From contig DDIN01000008.1 of the NCBI GenBank assembly GCA_002338565.1, positions 1,419,280 to 1,483,279 on the forward strand: 64,000 nucleotides of DNA. Direction: 5' to 3'. A model generated the notes under the pieces. It was not told where the DNA came from, ran no database searches, and worked only from the letters and a program-made list of their open reading frames with translations. Each line of letters starts with the position of its first letter. Within the stretch, counting starts at the first letter, position 1. This DNA comes from Hyphomonadaceae bacterium UBA1849 (GTDB lineage: Bacteria > Pseudomonadota > Alphaproteobacteria > Caulobacterales > Hyphomonadaceae). Below, in pieces: positions 15,933 to 25,094 of this stretch. The position numbers and the translations under genes were made by a program.

Positions 15933-16547
15933 ATGAAACTGATTGGCATGTCTGATTCCCCGTTTGTGCGCCGCGTCGCGATCAGCGCAAAACGCCTCGG
16001 GTTGTCTTTCGAGCATGAGCAGATTTCGGTGATGCGTCAGTTCGAGGCCTTCAGTGCGTTTAATCCATTGGTGAAGGCGCCGACGCTGATCACTGATGAC
16101 GGCACTGTGCTTATGGAATCGACGGTCATCCTTGAATATCTCGAAAAGCTGGCAGGGCCGGACAAAACGCTCTTCCCCGAAACGCTGTCTGATTTTGTAA
16201 AAGGTCAGCGGGTTATTGGCCTTGCGCTTATCGCCTGCGAAAAGACGGTTCAGATCGTCTATGAGTACAATATGCGCCCCGCGGACAAGCTGCACCCGGA
16301 CTGGCTGACGCGTGTTGAAACCCAGCTGGTGGAAGCGTATTCCGCGCTTGATAAAGAGCTTGAAGGGCTATCAGCGTTCCTCGGTGGAGACGAGCCAACC
16401 CAGGCAGATATTACAGCTGCCTGCGCGTGGGGCTTTACCAGACTGGTTTATCCAAACCTTGCAGACCTGACGACCTACCCGGCCATCGCTGCGCTCTCTA
16501 AGCGGGCGGAGGCGCTGCCGGAGTTCATCTCAACACCGCTCGTTTAA
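15933..16547 (+). CDS. Glutathione S-transferase family protein
   Basis: A 204-residue protein with an N-terminal thioredoxin-like domain (MKLIGMSDSPFVRRVAISAK, then VLMESTVILEYLE, the usual Glu-Ser gamma-glutamyl-binding pair) and an all-helical C-terminal half. SPFVRR places Ser near the position of the catalytic Ser or Cys. The start at 15933 follows AGGAGG at ideal spacing. The substrate is unknown; members serve detoxification or maleylacetoacetate-type isomerisation. It is a single gene ending at a bidirectional terminator. Confidence 0.87.
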   Translation: MKLIGMSDSPFVRRVAISAKRLGLSFEHEQISVMRQFEAFSAFNPLVKAPTLITDDGTVLMESTVILEYLEKLAGPDKTLFPETLSDFVKGQRVIGLALIACEKTVQIVYEYNMRPADKLHPDWLTRVETQLVEAYSALDKELEGLSAFLGGDEPTQADITAACAWGFTRLVYPNLADLTTYPAIAALSKRAEALPEFISTPLV

Positions 16548-16549
16548 AC

Positions 16550-16586
16550 AAAAAAGCCGCGAGCATGGCCCGCGGCTTTTCCTTTT
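16550..16586. terminator. Bidirectional terminator between GST and TonB receptor genes
   Basis: AAAAGCCGCG (16552-16561) pairs with CGCGGCTTTT (16571-16580). T-rich tails lie on both sides (six A before the stem, CCTTTTTT after), so the hairpin can end both converging transcripts. Confidence 0.85.
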
Positions 16587-16608
16587 TTGTCTATGTGTCC
16601 GATCGTCT

Positions 16609-18903
16609 TCAGAAGGACTTGGACAGACGCACGCCATAGAATTGAGGCGCGCCAGAGATGAAGGTCGGAATACCGAACGCATCGCCGGTATTGCCAGCGT
16701 CGATCAGATATTCTTCGTCGAGCACGTTCGACATATACACCTCAAAGCCAAACCCGTTATCCCAGTCGAGTTGGGCATTCAGGTTAAGCAGGCCATAGCT
16801 GTCCTGACTGATCGCAGCGCGCTCTGTGTTGTCGAAATAGACTTCAGACTGCCATGTATAGCTCGGTACGATTTTGAGGTCTGCAAAGCCAAGATCGAAG
16901 AGCACGCGTGCAGAAACCGATGCCGTCTGGTCCGGAGACAGGCGCAGAGAATTTCCGGCGAATGGCGCACCGGCTTCATCATCGAAACGGGCATGGTTGT
17001 AGCCATAGTTCGCAGTAAGGGCGAGCATGTCATTCACTGACCAGATCGCTTGTGCTTCAAAGCCGTTCGATGTTGCGTCGCCTGCGTTGATCGGTTCGAT
17101 CAGGCCGGTCGTCGCATTCACCTGCGTGCTCTGGAAGTTTGAATAGTCATAGCTGAAGACAGAAGTTTCAACGCTGAGATTACCGTTGAGGAACAGGCCC
17201 TTCAGGCCAAGCTCGAACGCGTCGACAATCTCTGCATCCAGTGTCGCAAAACCTGCGCTTGGCGCTGATGCTGAAGCCGTGATGACCTCAGGGCGGCGAC
17301 CGCGTGCATAGTTTGCATAGATGTTGACGTTATCTGTCGCCGCATAGCTGGCTGCAACGCGATATGTGAAATCATCAAAGTCGTCAGAGGCAGAGATCAG
17401 TCCGTTGGAGTCCTGTACGAACAGGCCGCCAAAGGTCAGATTGCTCGGGCCGTTCAGAAGCTCGACCAGAAGGCCGGATTCTTTCTCGTCGCGGGTCCAG
17501 CGTACGCCGCCTGTTACTTCCAGACGATCAGTTACGTCATAGCTGACATCTGCGAACAGATCGATGGACTGGGTCTCGCCGAAGTTGGTGAAGGCTTCAT
17601 TGTGGATCGGCTTGAGCGGTACGATTAAAGTGCCGCCGCTTTGGGCGAACGCTGTAAGGTTGATTGCCGGAAGCGTGCTCACGTCCGAAACGGTTGGTGG
17701 CACGAGAAGGCCGCCGAGCAGTGCCTGAACAGCCCGTTCGTCGAATGTCAGTGGCACATATTGTGAGCCGGTTTCATCGAAATAGCTGATGCCGGCAAAG
17801 CCACGAAGACGCTCGCCGCTATCATAGTTTACGCGGAATTCCTGAGAGAATTGCTCGCCCTGGTAGTCCTCAGCGAAAATCATCAGCTCGAGACCGAAGC
17901 CGTCCGGATCAAAGACTTCAAGGCTATCAATGTCACGATAGCCGGTCGTGGATGTCAGGGAGAACTGGTCGTTGATTTCCCAGTCGCCGATCAGGGTCGC
18001 GCTGGACACGATGCGGCGCAGGCCGAGGTCCTGACCGTTCAGGAAATTGCCGAAAGTGTTGAGGTTGGCCGGATCCCAGGCGGCGGTGCTGCCGCCCGGT
18101 GTTGGCTCGAATGCGCCGGATTTGAAGCTCGTGCCAGATGGGTCGTCACGCTGATAATTGAGGATCAGGTCGAACGACAGATCTTCGCGCGGCGTGTACG
18201 TCAGAGAGCCGCGAACTGCCGCCATGTCCTGACTGTTGAAGTGATCCTGAAATGGTGTGACGCTCTCCACATAGCCGTCACGCTCGCGGAGGCGACCAGC
18301 CAGACGACCGGCCAGAACACCGTCGATCAACGGACCGGTGATATAACCGTCAACATAGCGTTCCTCAAAATTGCCGATGCCGATCGTTGCTTCACCGGAG
18401 AGTTCAAACTCAGGGCGGGCCTGAATCACGTTTACACCGCCAATCAGAGCGCCGCGACCGAACAGGGTTGGCTGCGGGCCTTTGGCAACTTCGACACGTT
18501 CAATGTCGAACAGCTCGATCACAGAGCCGCGTGAGCGTGAAATAGAAACGCCATCCTGAAAGATCGCGATGCGGGGCTCGATATTGGCCTCGCCTGAGTC
18601 AGAGGTAATGCCGCGGATCACAAAGCCCGGATTGTTAGGGCTCTGCTCCTGAACTTCGAAACCCGGTACGAAACGGGCGATCTGGTCGAACTCGTCAAGG
18701 CCGAGATCATCAAGAACCGAAGCATCAATCGCGGTGACCGCAACTGGTACATCGCGCAGGCTTTCTTCACGCTTCTGGACGGTGACGTAGATCGTATTCG
18801 CAATAAGCGGCTGGTCGTTTGCAGGGGCATCCTGCGCGAATGTCGGAAGGGACAGGGCGCCAAGCCCGATCAGCGATGCAGTACCAAAGAGGAAAGATTT
18901 CAT
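16609..18903 (-). CDS. TonB-dependent receptor
   Basis: A 764-residue outer-membrane active transporter. The ATG at 18903 follows GGAGTG; a signal peptide ends at TFAQD. A TonB box-like stretch (NTIYVTVQKREESLRDVPVAVTAID) begins the plug domain. The plug carries FVIRGITSDSG and RSRGSVIELFDIERVEVAKGPQ, and a 22-strand-type barrel ends in YGVRLSKSF with a terminal Phe. The layout resembles receptors for plant or marine organic compounds in sphingomonads and hyphomonads, but the ligand is unknown. It is a single gene, convergent with the GST gene and divergent from ruvC. Confidence 0.93.
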   Translation of the reverse strand: MKSFLFGTASLIGLGALSLPTFAQDAPANDQPLIANTIYVTVQKREESLRDVPVAVTAIDASVLDDLGLDEFDQIARFVPGFEVQEQSPNNPGFVIRGITSDSGEANIEPRIAIFQDGVSISRSRGSVIELFDIERVEVAKGPQPTLFGRGALIGGVNVIQARPEFELSGEATIGIGNFEERYVDGYITGPLIDGVLAGRLAGRLRERDGYVESVTPFQDHFNSQDMAAVRGSLTYTPREDLSFDLILNYQRDDPSGTSFKSGAFEPTPGGSTAAWDPANLNTFGNFLNGQDLGLRRIVSSATLIGDWEINDQFSLTSTTGYRDIDSLEVFDPDGFGLELMIFAEDYQGEQFSQEFRVNYDSGERLRGFAGISYFDETGSQYVPLTFDERAVQALLGGLLVPPTVSDVSTLPAINLTAFAQSGGTLIVPLKPIHNEAFTNFGETQSIDLFADVSYDVTDRLEVTGGVRWTRDEKESGLLVELLNGPSNLTFGGLFVQDSNGLISASDDFDDFTYRVAASYAATDNVNIYANYARGRRPEVITASASAPSAGFATLDAEIVDAFELGLKGLFLNGNLSVETSVFSYDYSNFQSTQVNATTGLIEPINAGDATSNGFEAQAIWSVNDMLALTANYGYNHARFDDEAGAPFAGNSLRLSPDQTASVSARVLFDLGFADLKIVPSYTWQSEVYFDNTERAAISQDSYGLLNLNAQLDWDNGFGFEVYMSNVLDEEYLIDAGNTGDAFGIPTFISGAPQFYGVRLSKSF

Positions 18904-19132
18904 GATGCACTCCGCAAGCATTGAAGTATTCGCGGGGAGCTAAGCGAGAGCTGCGAAGCTTTCGCGACAGTAATGTTTCATCTGAGTGACAATTGTTGAC
19001 GCGAGCGTCATTCCAATACGTTGTGGATTTTAGGGCACATTCGTCATGAGGGTTCTGCCCGGCCTTGACCTTTGCGGAACAAAACGAGAAACATTAAGTC
19101 ACGATTCACCATTTCAGGCGCAGATACGACTT

Positions 19133-19633
19133 ATGGGAACACCAGTCAGAATTCTCGGGATTGATCCCGGTCTGCGCCATACAGGATGGGGAATGATCCT
19201 CTCTGATGGCCCGCGTTTGTCATGGGTAGCGCATGGCGTTATCTCACCTGATCCGACTTTACCATTGGCCGAACGTCTCGCTGTGATTTTCAATGGCGTC
19301 AGCGAGCTTGTCTCTCTCCACCAACCGCATCTGGCCGGCGTTGAGGAAACGCTAGTGAATGCCGGTGCGCAGAGCGCGCTGAAACTGGGGCAGGCGAGGG
19401 GCGCCGCGATGACTGCGCTGGCAGTGTCGTCTGTTGAGGTGTCCGAGTTTGCGCCGCGCCGCATCAAACAGGCGATCGTGGGCACAGGTAAGGCCGACAA
19501 AGAACAGATCGCCTTTATGGTGCAGCGGCTCCTTCCACGCGCGGGCGGTGTAAAGAATGATGCGGCGGATGCCCTCGCGACTGCAATCTGTGCCGCCCAT
19601 TACCGGCCTGCACTGGTGCGAGGCGTGGCATGA
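19133..19633 (+). CDS. ruvC: Crossover junction endodeoxyribonuclease RuvC
   Basis: Resolves Holliday junctions by symmetrical cuts. A 166-residue protein when started at ATG 19133, matching the family; an earlier in-frame ATG adds 29 unconserved residues. The acidic metal-binding residues are visible: Asp11 in GIDPGLRHTGWG, Glu in VEETLVN, and the pair in VKNDAADALA near residue 145. Its TGA overlaps the ATG of ruvA (ATGA), so the three ruv genes are translationally coupled. Confidence 0.96.
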   Translation: MGTPVRILGIDPGLRHTGWGMILSDGPRLSWVAHGVISPDPTLPLAERLAVIFNGVSELVSLHQPHLAGVEETLVNAGAQSALKLGQARGAAMTALAVSSVEVSEFAPRRIKQAIVGTGKADKEQIAFMVQRLLPRAGGVKNDAADALATAICAAHYRPALVRGVA

Positions 19634-20256
19634 TTATCGGCTGGCTTAAAGGCGAAGTCCTCTCAACAGGGGCTGACACGCTTCTTATCAATGTGAACGG
19701 CGTTGGCTATGTCGCGTTGGCCGGGTCTTCTCTACTGGCAAAGCTCGCGCCGGGGCGTGAGGCAGAGCTGCATATCGAGACGCGCGTTACCGAAAACTCT
19801 ATCCAGATGTTCGCCTTTGAAAGCGATGAGGCACGCGCCTGGTTTGTCCGTCTTACGGATGTGCCAGGCGTGGGCGGCAAGGTTGCGCTCGCCGTGCTGG
19901 ATGCGCTGGGGCCGAACGGCCTGATGGATGCTGTAACGCTCGGCGATGCGGCAAGCCTGACCCGCGCCAAAGGTGTCGGTAAAAAGGTCGCTGAACGCAT
20001 TGTTGGTGAACTCTCCGGTAAAGCGCCGCCACTTGGCCGATTTGGCACGCTGCCGGGCGCGGTCCATGCAGGCGATAAGAAAGCGCCCGTCTCCGCGCCA
20101 AGCGGTGCACGCGCCGAAGCGGTTTCCGCGCTCGTTAATCTCGGCTATCAGCAGGTAGATGCCGCGCGCGCTGTTGCGGCTGCCGCTGCGCAGGGCGCAA
20201 ATGAAGGTGATGTGTCTGCGCTCATTAAGGCAGGCCTGAAGGAGCTTTCTGCTTGA
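19630..20256 (+). CDS. ruvA: Holliday junction branch migration protein RuvA
   Basis: Binds four-way junctions as a tetramer and loads RuvB. A 208-residue protein. Domain I (MIIGWLKGEVLSTGADTLLI), the helix-hairpin-helix pairs (LTDVPGVGGKVALAVLDALG and LTRAKGVGKKVAERIVGEL), and a C-terminal three-helix domain after an Ala/Pro-rich linker (residues about 135-155) are all present. It starts inside the ruvC stop and ends in TTGA, which overlaps the TTG start of ruvB. Confidence 0.96.
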   Translation: MIIGWLKGEVLSTGADTLLINVNGVGYVALAGSSLLAKLAPGREAELHIETRVTENSIQMFAFESDEARAWFVRLTDVPGVGGKVALAVLDALGPNGLMDAVTLGDAASLTRAKGVGKKVAERIVGELSGKAPPLGRFGTLPGAVHAGDKKAPVSAPSGARAEAVSALVNLGYQQVDAARAVAAAAAQGANEGDVSALIKAGLKELSA

Positions 20257-21278
20257 ACGATGCTGAACGCCTTTCCAGCCCTGAGCTGCAAGCTGGTGAA
20301 GCGCTGGACAGGGCACTTCGCCCGCAAACCTTTGACGACTATGTCGGTCAGAACCGGGCCAAGTCGAACCTCAAAGTCTATGTCGAGGCGGCTCGTAAGC
20401 GCGAAGAGGCGCTGGACCACGTTCTTCTGTTTGGCCCGCCAGGGCTTGGTAAAACAACGCTCGCGCAGATTCTCGCCAAAGAGCTTGGCGCGGGCTTCCG
20501 TTCCACCTCAGGCCCCGTCATCGCCAAGGCGGGCGACCTTGCAGCGATCCTGACCAATCTTGAGCCGAATGACGTGCTCTTCATTGACGAAATTCACCGT
20601 CTGCCAGCCGCCGTCGAGGAAATTCTCTATCCGGCGATGGAGGATTATGCGCTCGACATTATGATCGGCGAGGGGCCGGCGGCGCGTTCTGTGCGGCTTG
20701 ATCTCGCGCCGTTCACGCTGGTTGGCGCGACAACACGGGCTGGCCTTCTGGCAACGCCTTTGCGTGATCGGTTTGGCATTCCGATGCGGCTTGAGTTTTA
20801 TGAGCCGGAAGATCTGGCGCGTATCGTTCGCGCGGCTGCGGCCAAGCTGGACGTGACGATCACCGAAGACGGCGCGCTTGAGATTGCTAGCCGGGCGCGG
20901 GGCACACCGCGTATCGCGCTGCGTCTGTTGCGCCGTGTGCGCGACTTTGCAGACGCTGAAGGCTCTGCCATCACCAAAGAGGCGGCTGACCGCGCGCTAA
21001 AACGCCTTGAGATTGATCCTGACGGTCTGGATGCGCTCGACCGTCGTTATCTGCATGCGCTGGTGAAAACCTATGCTGGCGGGCCTGTGGGCGTTGATAC
21101 GCTGGCGGCGGCGCTTTCAGAAGCGCGCGACGCGATTGAAGACGTGATCGAGCCTTATCTCATGCAGAAGGGCTTTGTGGCTCGCACCCCGCGTGGACGA
21201 ACTGCGGCGCCCGGCGCGTATGAGCGGCTTGGCATTGCGCCGCCGCTCGCGAAACCGGCTGGCGATCTCTTCGATTAA
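20253..21278 (+). CDS. ruvB: Holliday junction branch migration ATPase RuvB
   Basis: AAA+ motor of the RuvAB complex. A 341-residue protein. Walker A GPPGLGKTT is near residue 62, Walker B is VLFIDEIHRL, sensor 1 is VGATTRAGLL, and the C-terminal winged helix ends in GFVARTPRGRTAAPGAY. Translation begins at TTG overlapping the ruvA stop, a coupling arrangement. Its end overlaps the end of the converging membrane-protein gene by four bases, so there is no terminator space between them. Confidence 0.96.
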   Translation: MNDAERLSSPELQAGEALDRALRPQTFDDYVGQNRAKSNLKVYVEAARKREEALDHVLLFGPPGLGKTTLAQILAKELGAGFRSTSGPVIAKAGDLAAILTNLEPNDVLFIDEIHRLPAAVEEILYPAMEDYALDIMIGEGPAARSVRLDLAPFTLVGATTRAGLLATPLRDRFGIPMRLEFYEPEDLARIVRAAAAKLDVTITEDGALEIASRARGTPRIALRLLRRVRDFADAEGSAITKEAADRALKRLEIDPDGLDALDRRYLHALVKTYAGGPVGVDTLAAALSEARDAIEDVIEPYLMQKGFVARTPRGRTAAPGAYERLGIAPPLAKPAGDLFD

Positions 21279-21703
21279 CGCAGAAACCCGCGCAGTTTCA
21301 TCATGATGGAATAGGCGCATTCGAACACAAGCACTGCCAGAATGACGCCGCTGATGATCATGTCCTGATCGGTCAGGGTTGGTGGCGGGTGGAAGTGGAA
21401 TGTACCGGACAGCGCCGCGCCATAGCTGAACAAGGCGATCACAAACACCAGTGTTGAGATGCGGCTTTTCAGGAGAAGCAGGAGAGAGCCTGCCACGCTC
21501 AGCCAGATGCTGAGTGCCCAGGCGACCACAAACCATTGCGGAAGAGACTGGTAATACGCGATTTGCTCTGCGGTGAAGGCTTCCATATACCAGTCCACAT
21601 TGAGCTTGGTCATGGTGTAGTCAAAACCGCCAAAGGCGTTCCAGAGCAGTGTGATGATGCCGACCACCCAAAGGTGCCAAGGCGTTTTCTTTTTCTCAGA
21701 CAT
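21275..21703 (-). CDS. Small four-helix membrane protein, copy A
   Basis: A 142-residue inner-membrane protein with four predicted transmembrane segments (residues about 9-28, 58-78, 84-102 and 113-132). The N-terminus TPWHLWVVGIITLLWNAFGGFDY is nearly identical to the protein encoded at 21877-22308, showing a tandem duplication. Similar proteins occur as unnamed genes in alphaproteobacteria; I know no function. The C-terminus is basic (MMKLRGFLR). It is encoded against ruvB, with the stop codons overlapping. Confidence 0.8.
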   Translation of the reverse strand: MSEKKKTPWHLWVVGIITLLWNAFGGFDYTMTKLNVDWYMEAFTAEQIAYYQSLPQWFVVAWALSIWLSVAGSLLLLLKSRISTLVFVIALFSYGAALSGTFHFHPPPTLTDQDMIISGVILAVLVFECAYSIMMKLRGFLR

Positions 21704-21811
21704 GACAGCCCCCGCTCAATATCGTTAACACGACGATAGCCAGAGACTTGTATTTGTCACGTGAGTTCGCCTCTATGGCGATAACGCATCGGTCAAAGAA
21801 TTAAATGTGCC

Positions 21812-21840
21812 GCGGATTGGTCAACGGACGGCCAATCCGC
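21812..21840 (-). terminator. Hairpin after copy B of the four-helix membrane protein
   Basis: GCGGATTGG (21812-21820) pairs perfectly with CCAATCCGC (21832-21840) around an 11-base loop. It lies 36 bp past the end of the minus-strand gene at 21877. No strong T-run follows, so it may be a weak terminator or 3' protector. Confidence 0.45.
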
Positions 21841-21876
21841 ACGCAGAATGAGCGGTTCGTCCCTGCGGATGACGCT

Positions 21877-22308
21877 TTAACGCAGAACGCCTCGCTTGGT
21901 CATCGAGCTGGAATACCAGACCTCGAACAGAAGAACGGCTGTGATAACGCCCGTGAAAATATAATTGGCTGTCGTGACATCTGGCACAGTATTGAGCGCA
22001 AACGAGTAGATCGTTCCGAAAATGTATCCGACCAGCGAAATCGCGAACACCGGAAATGCCAGCTTGTTTCGCAAAAGAATGAGAATGGACCCAAGAACGC
22101 TTGTCCAGATACTGATCGCCCATATCGCGGTGAACCATGCCGGCAGGGCTTCGTAATAGGCCCTTTGCTCATCGGTATAGCCCGACATGTAGAATTCGGT
22201 GTTGAGTTGGGTGAAGATGTAATCCAGCCCGCCGCCTGCGAAATTCCAGATAAAGGTGATGATGCCCACCACCCAGATATGCCATGGTGTCTTTATGGTC
22301 TCAGACAT
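21877..22308 (-). CDS. Small four-helix membrane protein, copy B
   Basis: A 143-residue paralogue of the protein encoded at 21275-21703, with the same start (TPWHIWVVGIITFIWNFAGG), the same four membrane segments, the YYEALPAWFTAIWAISIW second-helix pattern and a basic tail (TKRGVLR). The extracytoplasmic loop between helices 1 and 2 (LNTEFYMSGYTDEQRAYY) is also shared and contains conserved acidic and aromatic residues. The function is unknown. Confidence 0.8.
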   Translation of the reverse strand: MSETIKTPWHIWVVGIITFIWNFAGGGLDYIFTQLNTEFYMSGYTDEQRAYYEALPAWFTAIWAISIWTSVLGSILILLRNKLAFPVFAISLVGYIFGTIYSFALNTVPDVTTANYIFTGVITAVLLFEVWYSSSMTKRGVLR

Positions 22309-22363
22309 GAAAGTCCCCCTTTGATTTTCCCCGGGGAAGATAATAGCCGGACTTGGAAGTTTG

Positions 22364-22726
22364 TCACTTCGCCGCGCGTTTCTGCTCCATATGCCAGAGC
22401 GCGCCGAGCCAGCCGCCCTTCATCAAAGCGAGCAGACCAAGCGCGGTACTCACCATGAAAATGAGGAGGAGCGGGAAGACGAGTATGGCATGTTCGCCAG
22501 CCTTGAGCGACGCGAGAAAGATGAGAGGTGCGTAGAACGGACCAAGCGACAGCACTGTCAGCCAGGCCGGGCCATCTGCTGCCATGTCGTGATTGAACGC
22601 CTCGCCGCAATGTGGGCATTCCGGCTTCAGCTTCAGATAACCGGCGAACAGCTTTCCCTCTCCGCATGCGGGGCATTTGCGGCGCAGACCGCGCGTGATC
22701 GGTGTCAGGGCGGAAGGCGCTGTCAT
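22364..22726 (-). CDS. DUF983-family zinc-ribbon membrane protein
   Basis: A 120-residue protein. The N-terminal zinc ribbon CPACGEGKLF...CPHCGEAF (four Cys, residues about 18-45) is followed by two transmembrane helices (about 55-75 and 80-103), the standard DUF983 layout. The role is unknown; some relatives sit near cytochrome oxidase genes. The ATG at 22726 overlaps the TAA of the TPR lipoprotein gene (TAATG), indicating coupled translation. A longer reading frame upstream lies inside that gene and is not used. Confidence 0.87.
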   Translation of the reverse strand: MTAPSALTPITRGLRRKCPACGEGKLFAGYLKLKPECPHCGEAFNHDMAADGPAWLTVLSLGPFYAPLIFLASLKAGEHAILVFPLLLIFMVSTALGLLALMKGGWLGALWHMEQKRAAK

Positions 22727-24411
22727 TAGAGGCGGGAGCCGGTAAGCGTCACATCCGCATTTGACCAAATCTGGTCGAAACGGCTTTGTAGTTCCGTTGC
22801 CTCTTCGGATCGTCCCTGAGCGCTCAACGCGGCAATCAGGCCGAAGGTCGACCACCCATTGCGCGGAAAGAGTTCCAGATCACGTCGATAGATAGCCTCG
22901 GCATCTGTAAACCGGTCCGCTGCCATGAAGGCTTCGCCGAGTGACTGGCGCGTTGGATAGTACCAGAAAGGGGGCTCCATATATGGAAGTGTATCCTGCA
23001 GAGCGACGGCGCTTTCAAAGGCCGCAATGGCAGTGTCTGTCTCTCCATTGGCCATGGCAATTTCGCCTTCCAGCAAATGGTCTGCGATATTGATCAGCAG
23101 GCTTGCCGGATAATCGACGCCATCGAGATAAAGGACGCGGTCATTGTCTTTGAGCGGCGCGAGCGCATCACGTTCTGCCTGAGCGGCTTGTGGGTCACCG
23201 GTGCGGGCGAGCGCTGTGCCGCGGGCATAGCGCCAGATGGCATTTGAGAAACCAAGATCAGCACGTGGCTGTGGTGTATCCAGCAGATAGTCCCAATGAC
23301 CAAACTGAACGCGGGTCAGTAGCGGCACCGTATGGAATAGCTCCACTGTCGGGAATTGGTCGATGTCTTCGAGGCGTACAAAAGAGGCGACCTTTTCGCC
23401 TGACTCTATCGCTAACTCGCTCTGACCAGCCATAGAAGCAGCGGCCCAGAGAAAGTGGATATTGTGCGGGTAATAAGCGGCAGGATAAAAACCCTGCGCA
23501 TTGCAGGCAGCGATGTAAGCTTCGTCTACCTCAGCAGCCATGATGTTAACCCGCGCTGCATCGTCATACCGGCCAATCCGCCAGTAAATGTGCGAAGGCA
23601 TGTGAACGAGGTGTCCGGATGCCGGAACCAGTGTCACCAGACGGTCGGCTGCTGCTTCGGCGCGCCCCGGATTATCAGAGGCTTCTACGGCATGGATGTA
23701 GAGATGGATCGCTAGCGGGTGGTCGGGGCTACGCGCCAGCACGGTTTCCAGCGCCTCGATTGCCTGCTCAGCCTCTGGTCTCGGCGTGGAGCCGTCCGAC
23801 CAGTAGTCCCACGGCATGGTGTTCATCCACGCCTCGGCATACATTGCGGCGATATCATCATCGTCCGGATAACTGGCTTTAAGCTCGCCCATAGCCCGAG
23901 CGTATCGGATGTCTATTTGTGTGCGGTCATCAACCGGTTCTTCGGTGTAGCGGTTTGCGAGCGCGGCAATCATGTCCTGCTCGATCTGCGGTGCGTCTGG
24001 CGCAAGCTCCAGCGCGCGCTGAAGTGCGTCATAGGCGGCGATCTGCTCGGCCTCGGTCATCACCGGTTTGCCATTGGCGGTCACATTGATATTGGGTCCT
24101 GTAGCAAGTGCCTCGCCCCAGAAACACATTGCGCAGTCCGGATCGAGAGCCTGCGCGGCGCGAAAAGAGCGGATAGCTTCGGCATGATTGAAACCAAAAG
24201 CCATGACCATGCCCTGATTGAAATAGCGCTGAACGTAAGGATTGGAGGTGGAAATGGAGCGGGTATAGTCGCCCATGCCATCGAATAAAGGCGCGCCTGC
24301 CTGTTCGACAATAGCTGCCTCGGTCGGCTCCGCCGGTGTTGTCTGTGTGCAGGCGGGAATGATCAGAAGCGTTCCTGCTAAGGCGGTCGCCCGAAAAAGT
24401 GTGTTCATCAT
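22726..24411 (-). CDS. TPR-repeat lipoprotein
   Basis: A 561-residue exported protein. The start is the first of two adjacent ATGs (24411), eight bases after GGGAGGGG. The lipobox IPAC (Cys21) anchors it. The motif NHAEAIRSFRAAQALDPDCAMCFWGEAL (residues about 75-102) and later Ala/Leu-rich helix pairs are tetratricopeptide repeats. The DCAMCFWGEALATGPNIN signature defines a family of periplasmic TPR proteins whose function is not known to me. It is the first gene of a pair with the DUF983 protein and is divergent from ybgC. Confidence 0.85.
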   Translation of the reverse strand: MMNTLFRATALAGTLLIIPACTQTTPAEPTEAAIVEQAGAPLFDGMGDYTRSISTSNPYVQRYFNQGMVMAFGFNHAEAIRSFRAAQALDPDCAMCFWGEALATGPNINVTANGKPVMTEAEQIAAYDALQRALELAPDAPQIEQDMIAALANRYTEEPVDDRTQIDIRYARAMGELKASYPDDDDIAAMYAEAWMNTMPWDYWSDGSTPRPEAEQAIEALETVLARSPDHPLAIHLYIHAVEASDNPGRAEAAADRLVTLVPASGHLVHMPSHIYWRIGRYDDAARVNIMAAEVDEAYIAACNAQGFYPAAYYPHNIHFLWAAASMAGQSELAIESGEKVASFVRLEDIDQFPTVELFHTVPLLTRVQFGHWDYLLDTPQPRADLGFSNAIWRYARGTALARTGDPQAAQAERDALAPLKDNDRVLYLDGVDYPASLLINIADHLLEGEIAMANGETDTAIAAFESAVALQDTLPYMEPPFWYYPTRQSLGEAFMAADRFTDAEAIYRRDLELFPRNGWSTFGLIAALSAQGRSEEATELQSRFDQIWSNADVTLTGSRL

Positions 24412-24521
24412 ATTGTTTGCCCCTCCCGCCGAACCGGCGCATTTCCTGCCTGATGGGAACATGACGGCTCTGGCCGGTCAATCAGCATGACAAGGCCCGG
24501 AAACCTTGCTACCGGCTTTGC

Positions 24522-24974
24522 ATGACGACACTGCAGCTTGATGATCGCAATTTCGACGCCGATAAACAGCATTGGACGCCCGTGCGCGTTTATTACGAGG
24601 ACACCGATTTCACTGGCCTCGTTTATCACGCCAATTATCTGAAATATTTCGAGCGCGGACGGTCGAACCATCTGCGCGATGCCGGCGTAACGCATAAATC
24701 CTTGCTCGAGCGCGACGACCCTGCCGCTTTCACGATTGTGAAGGCCGATGTGGACTTTAAAAACGCCGCCCATGTGGAAGACGAGCTGATGGTGCGCACC
24801 CGCTATATGGGCGTGAAGGGCGCACGCATCTTCTTCGATCAGGCGGTGCTGCGTGATGAAACCCTGATCTGCGAGGCTAAGATTATTGCAGTGACCATTC
24901 ATTCGGATGGACGCCCGCGCAGACCTATTCCGGAAATCGCCGAACTACTGCAAAGCTACGTCTATCAACCATAA
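24522..24974 (+). CDS. ybgC: Tol-Pal-associated acyl-CoA thioesterase YbgC
   Basis: A 150-residue hot-dog-fold thioesterase of the 4-hydroxybenzoyl-CoA thioesterase type. The active-site segment YYEDTDFTGLVYHANYLKYF contains the catalytic Asp and the HANY motif. It is the usual first gene of the tol-pal cluster. It lies 120 bp before tolQ, so a separate tolQ promoter is possible. It acts on acyl-CoA or acyl-ACP in the cytoplasm; its link to cell-envelope phospholipids is known from other bacteria. Confidence 0.93.
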   Translation: MTTLQLDDRNFDADKQHWTPVRVYYEDTDFTGLVYHANYLKYFERGRSNHLRDAGVTHKSLLERDDPAAFTIVKADVDFKNAAHVEDELMVRTRYMGVKGARIFFDQAVLRDETLICEAKIIAVTIHSDGRPRRPIPEIAELLQSYVYQP

Positions 24975-25094
24975 AAATCATGAAATCGCAGTCACGTGCG
25001 TCGATTGTCTTGATTTTGCCAAGATGGTTGCCGACACAGTCTAAGCCCGCTTCTTTGCCGGGGTGACAAGCATAAGAAAGAGTTGGACGCGTCC

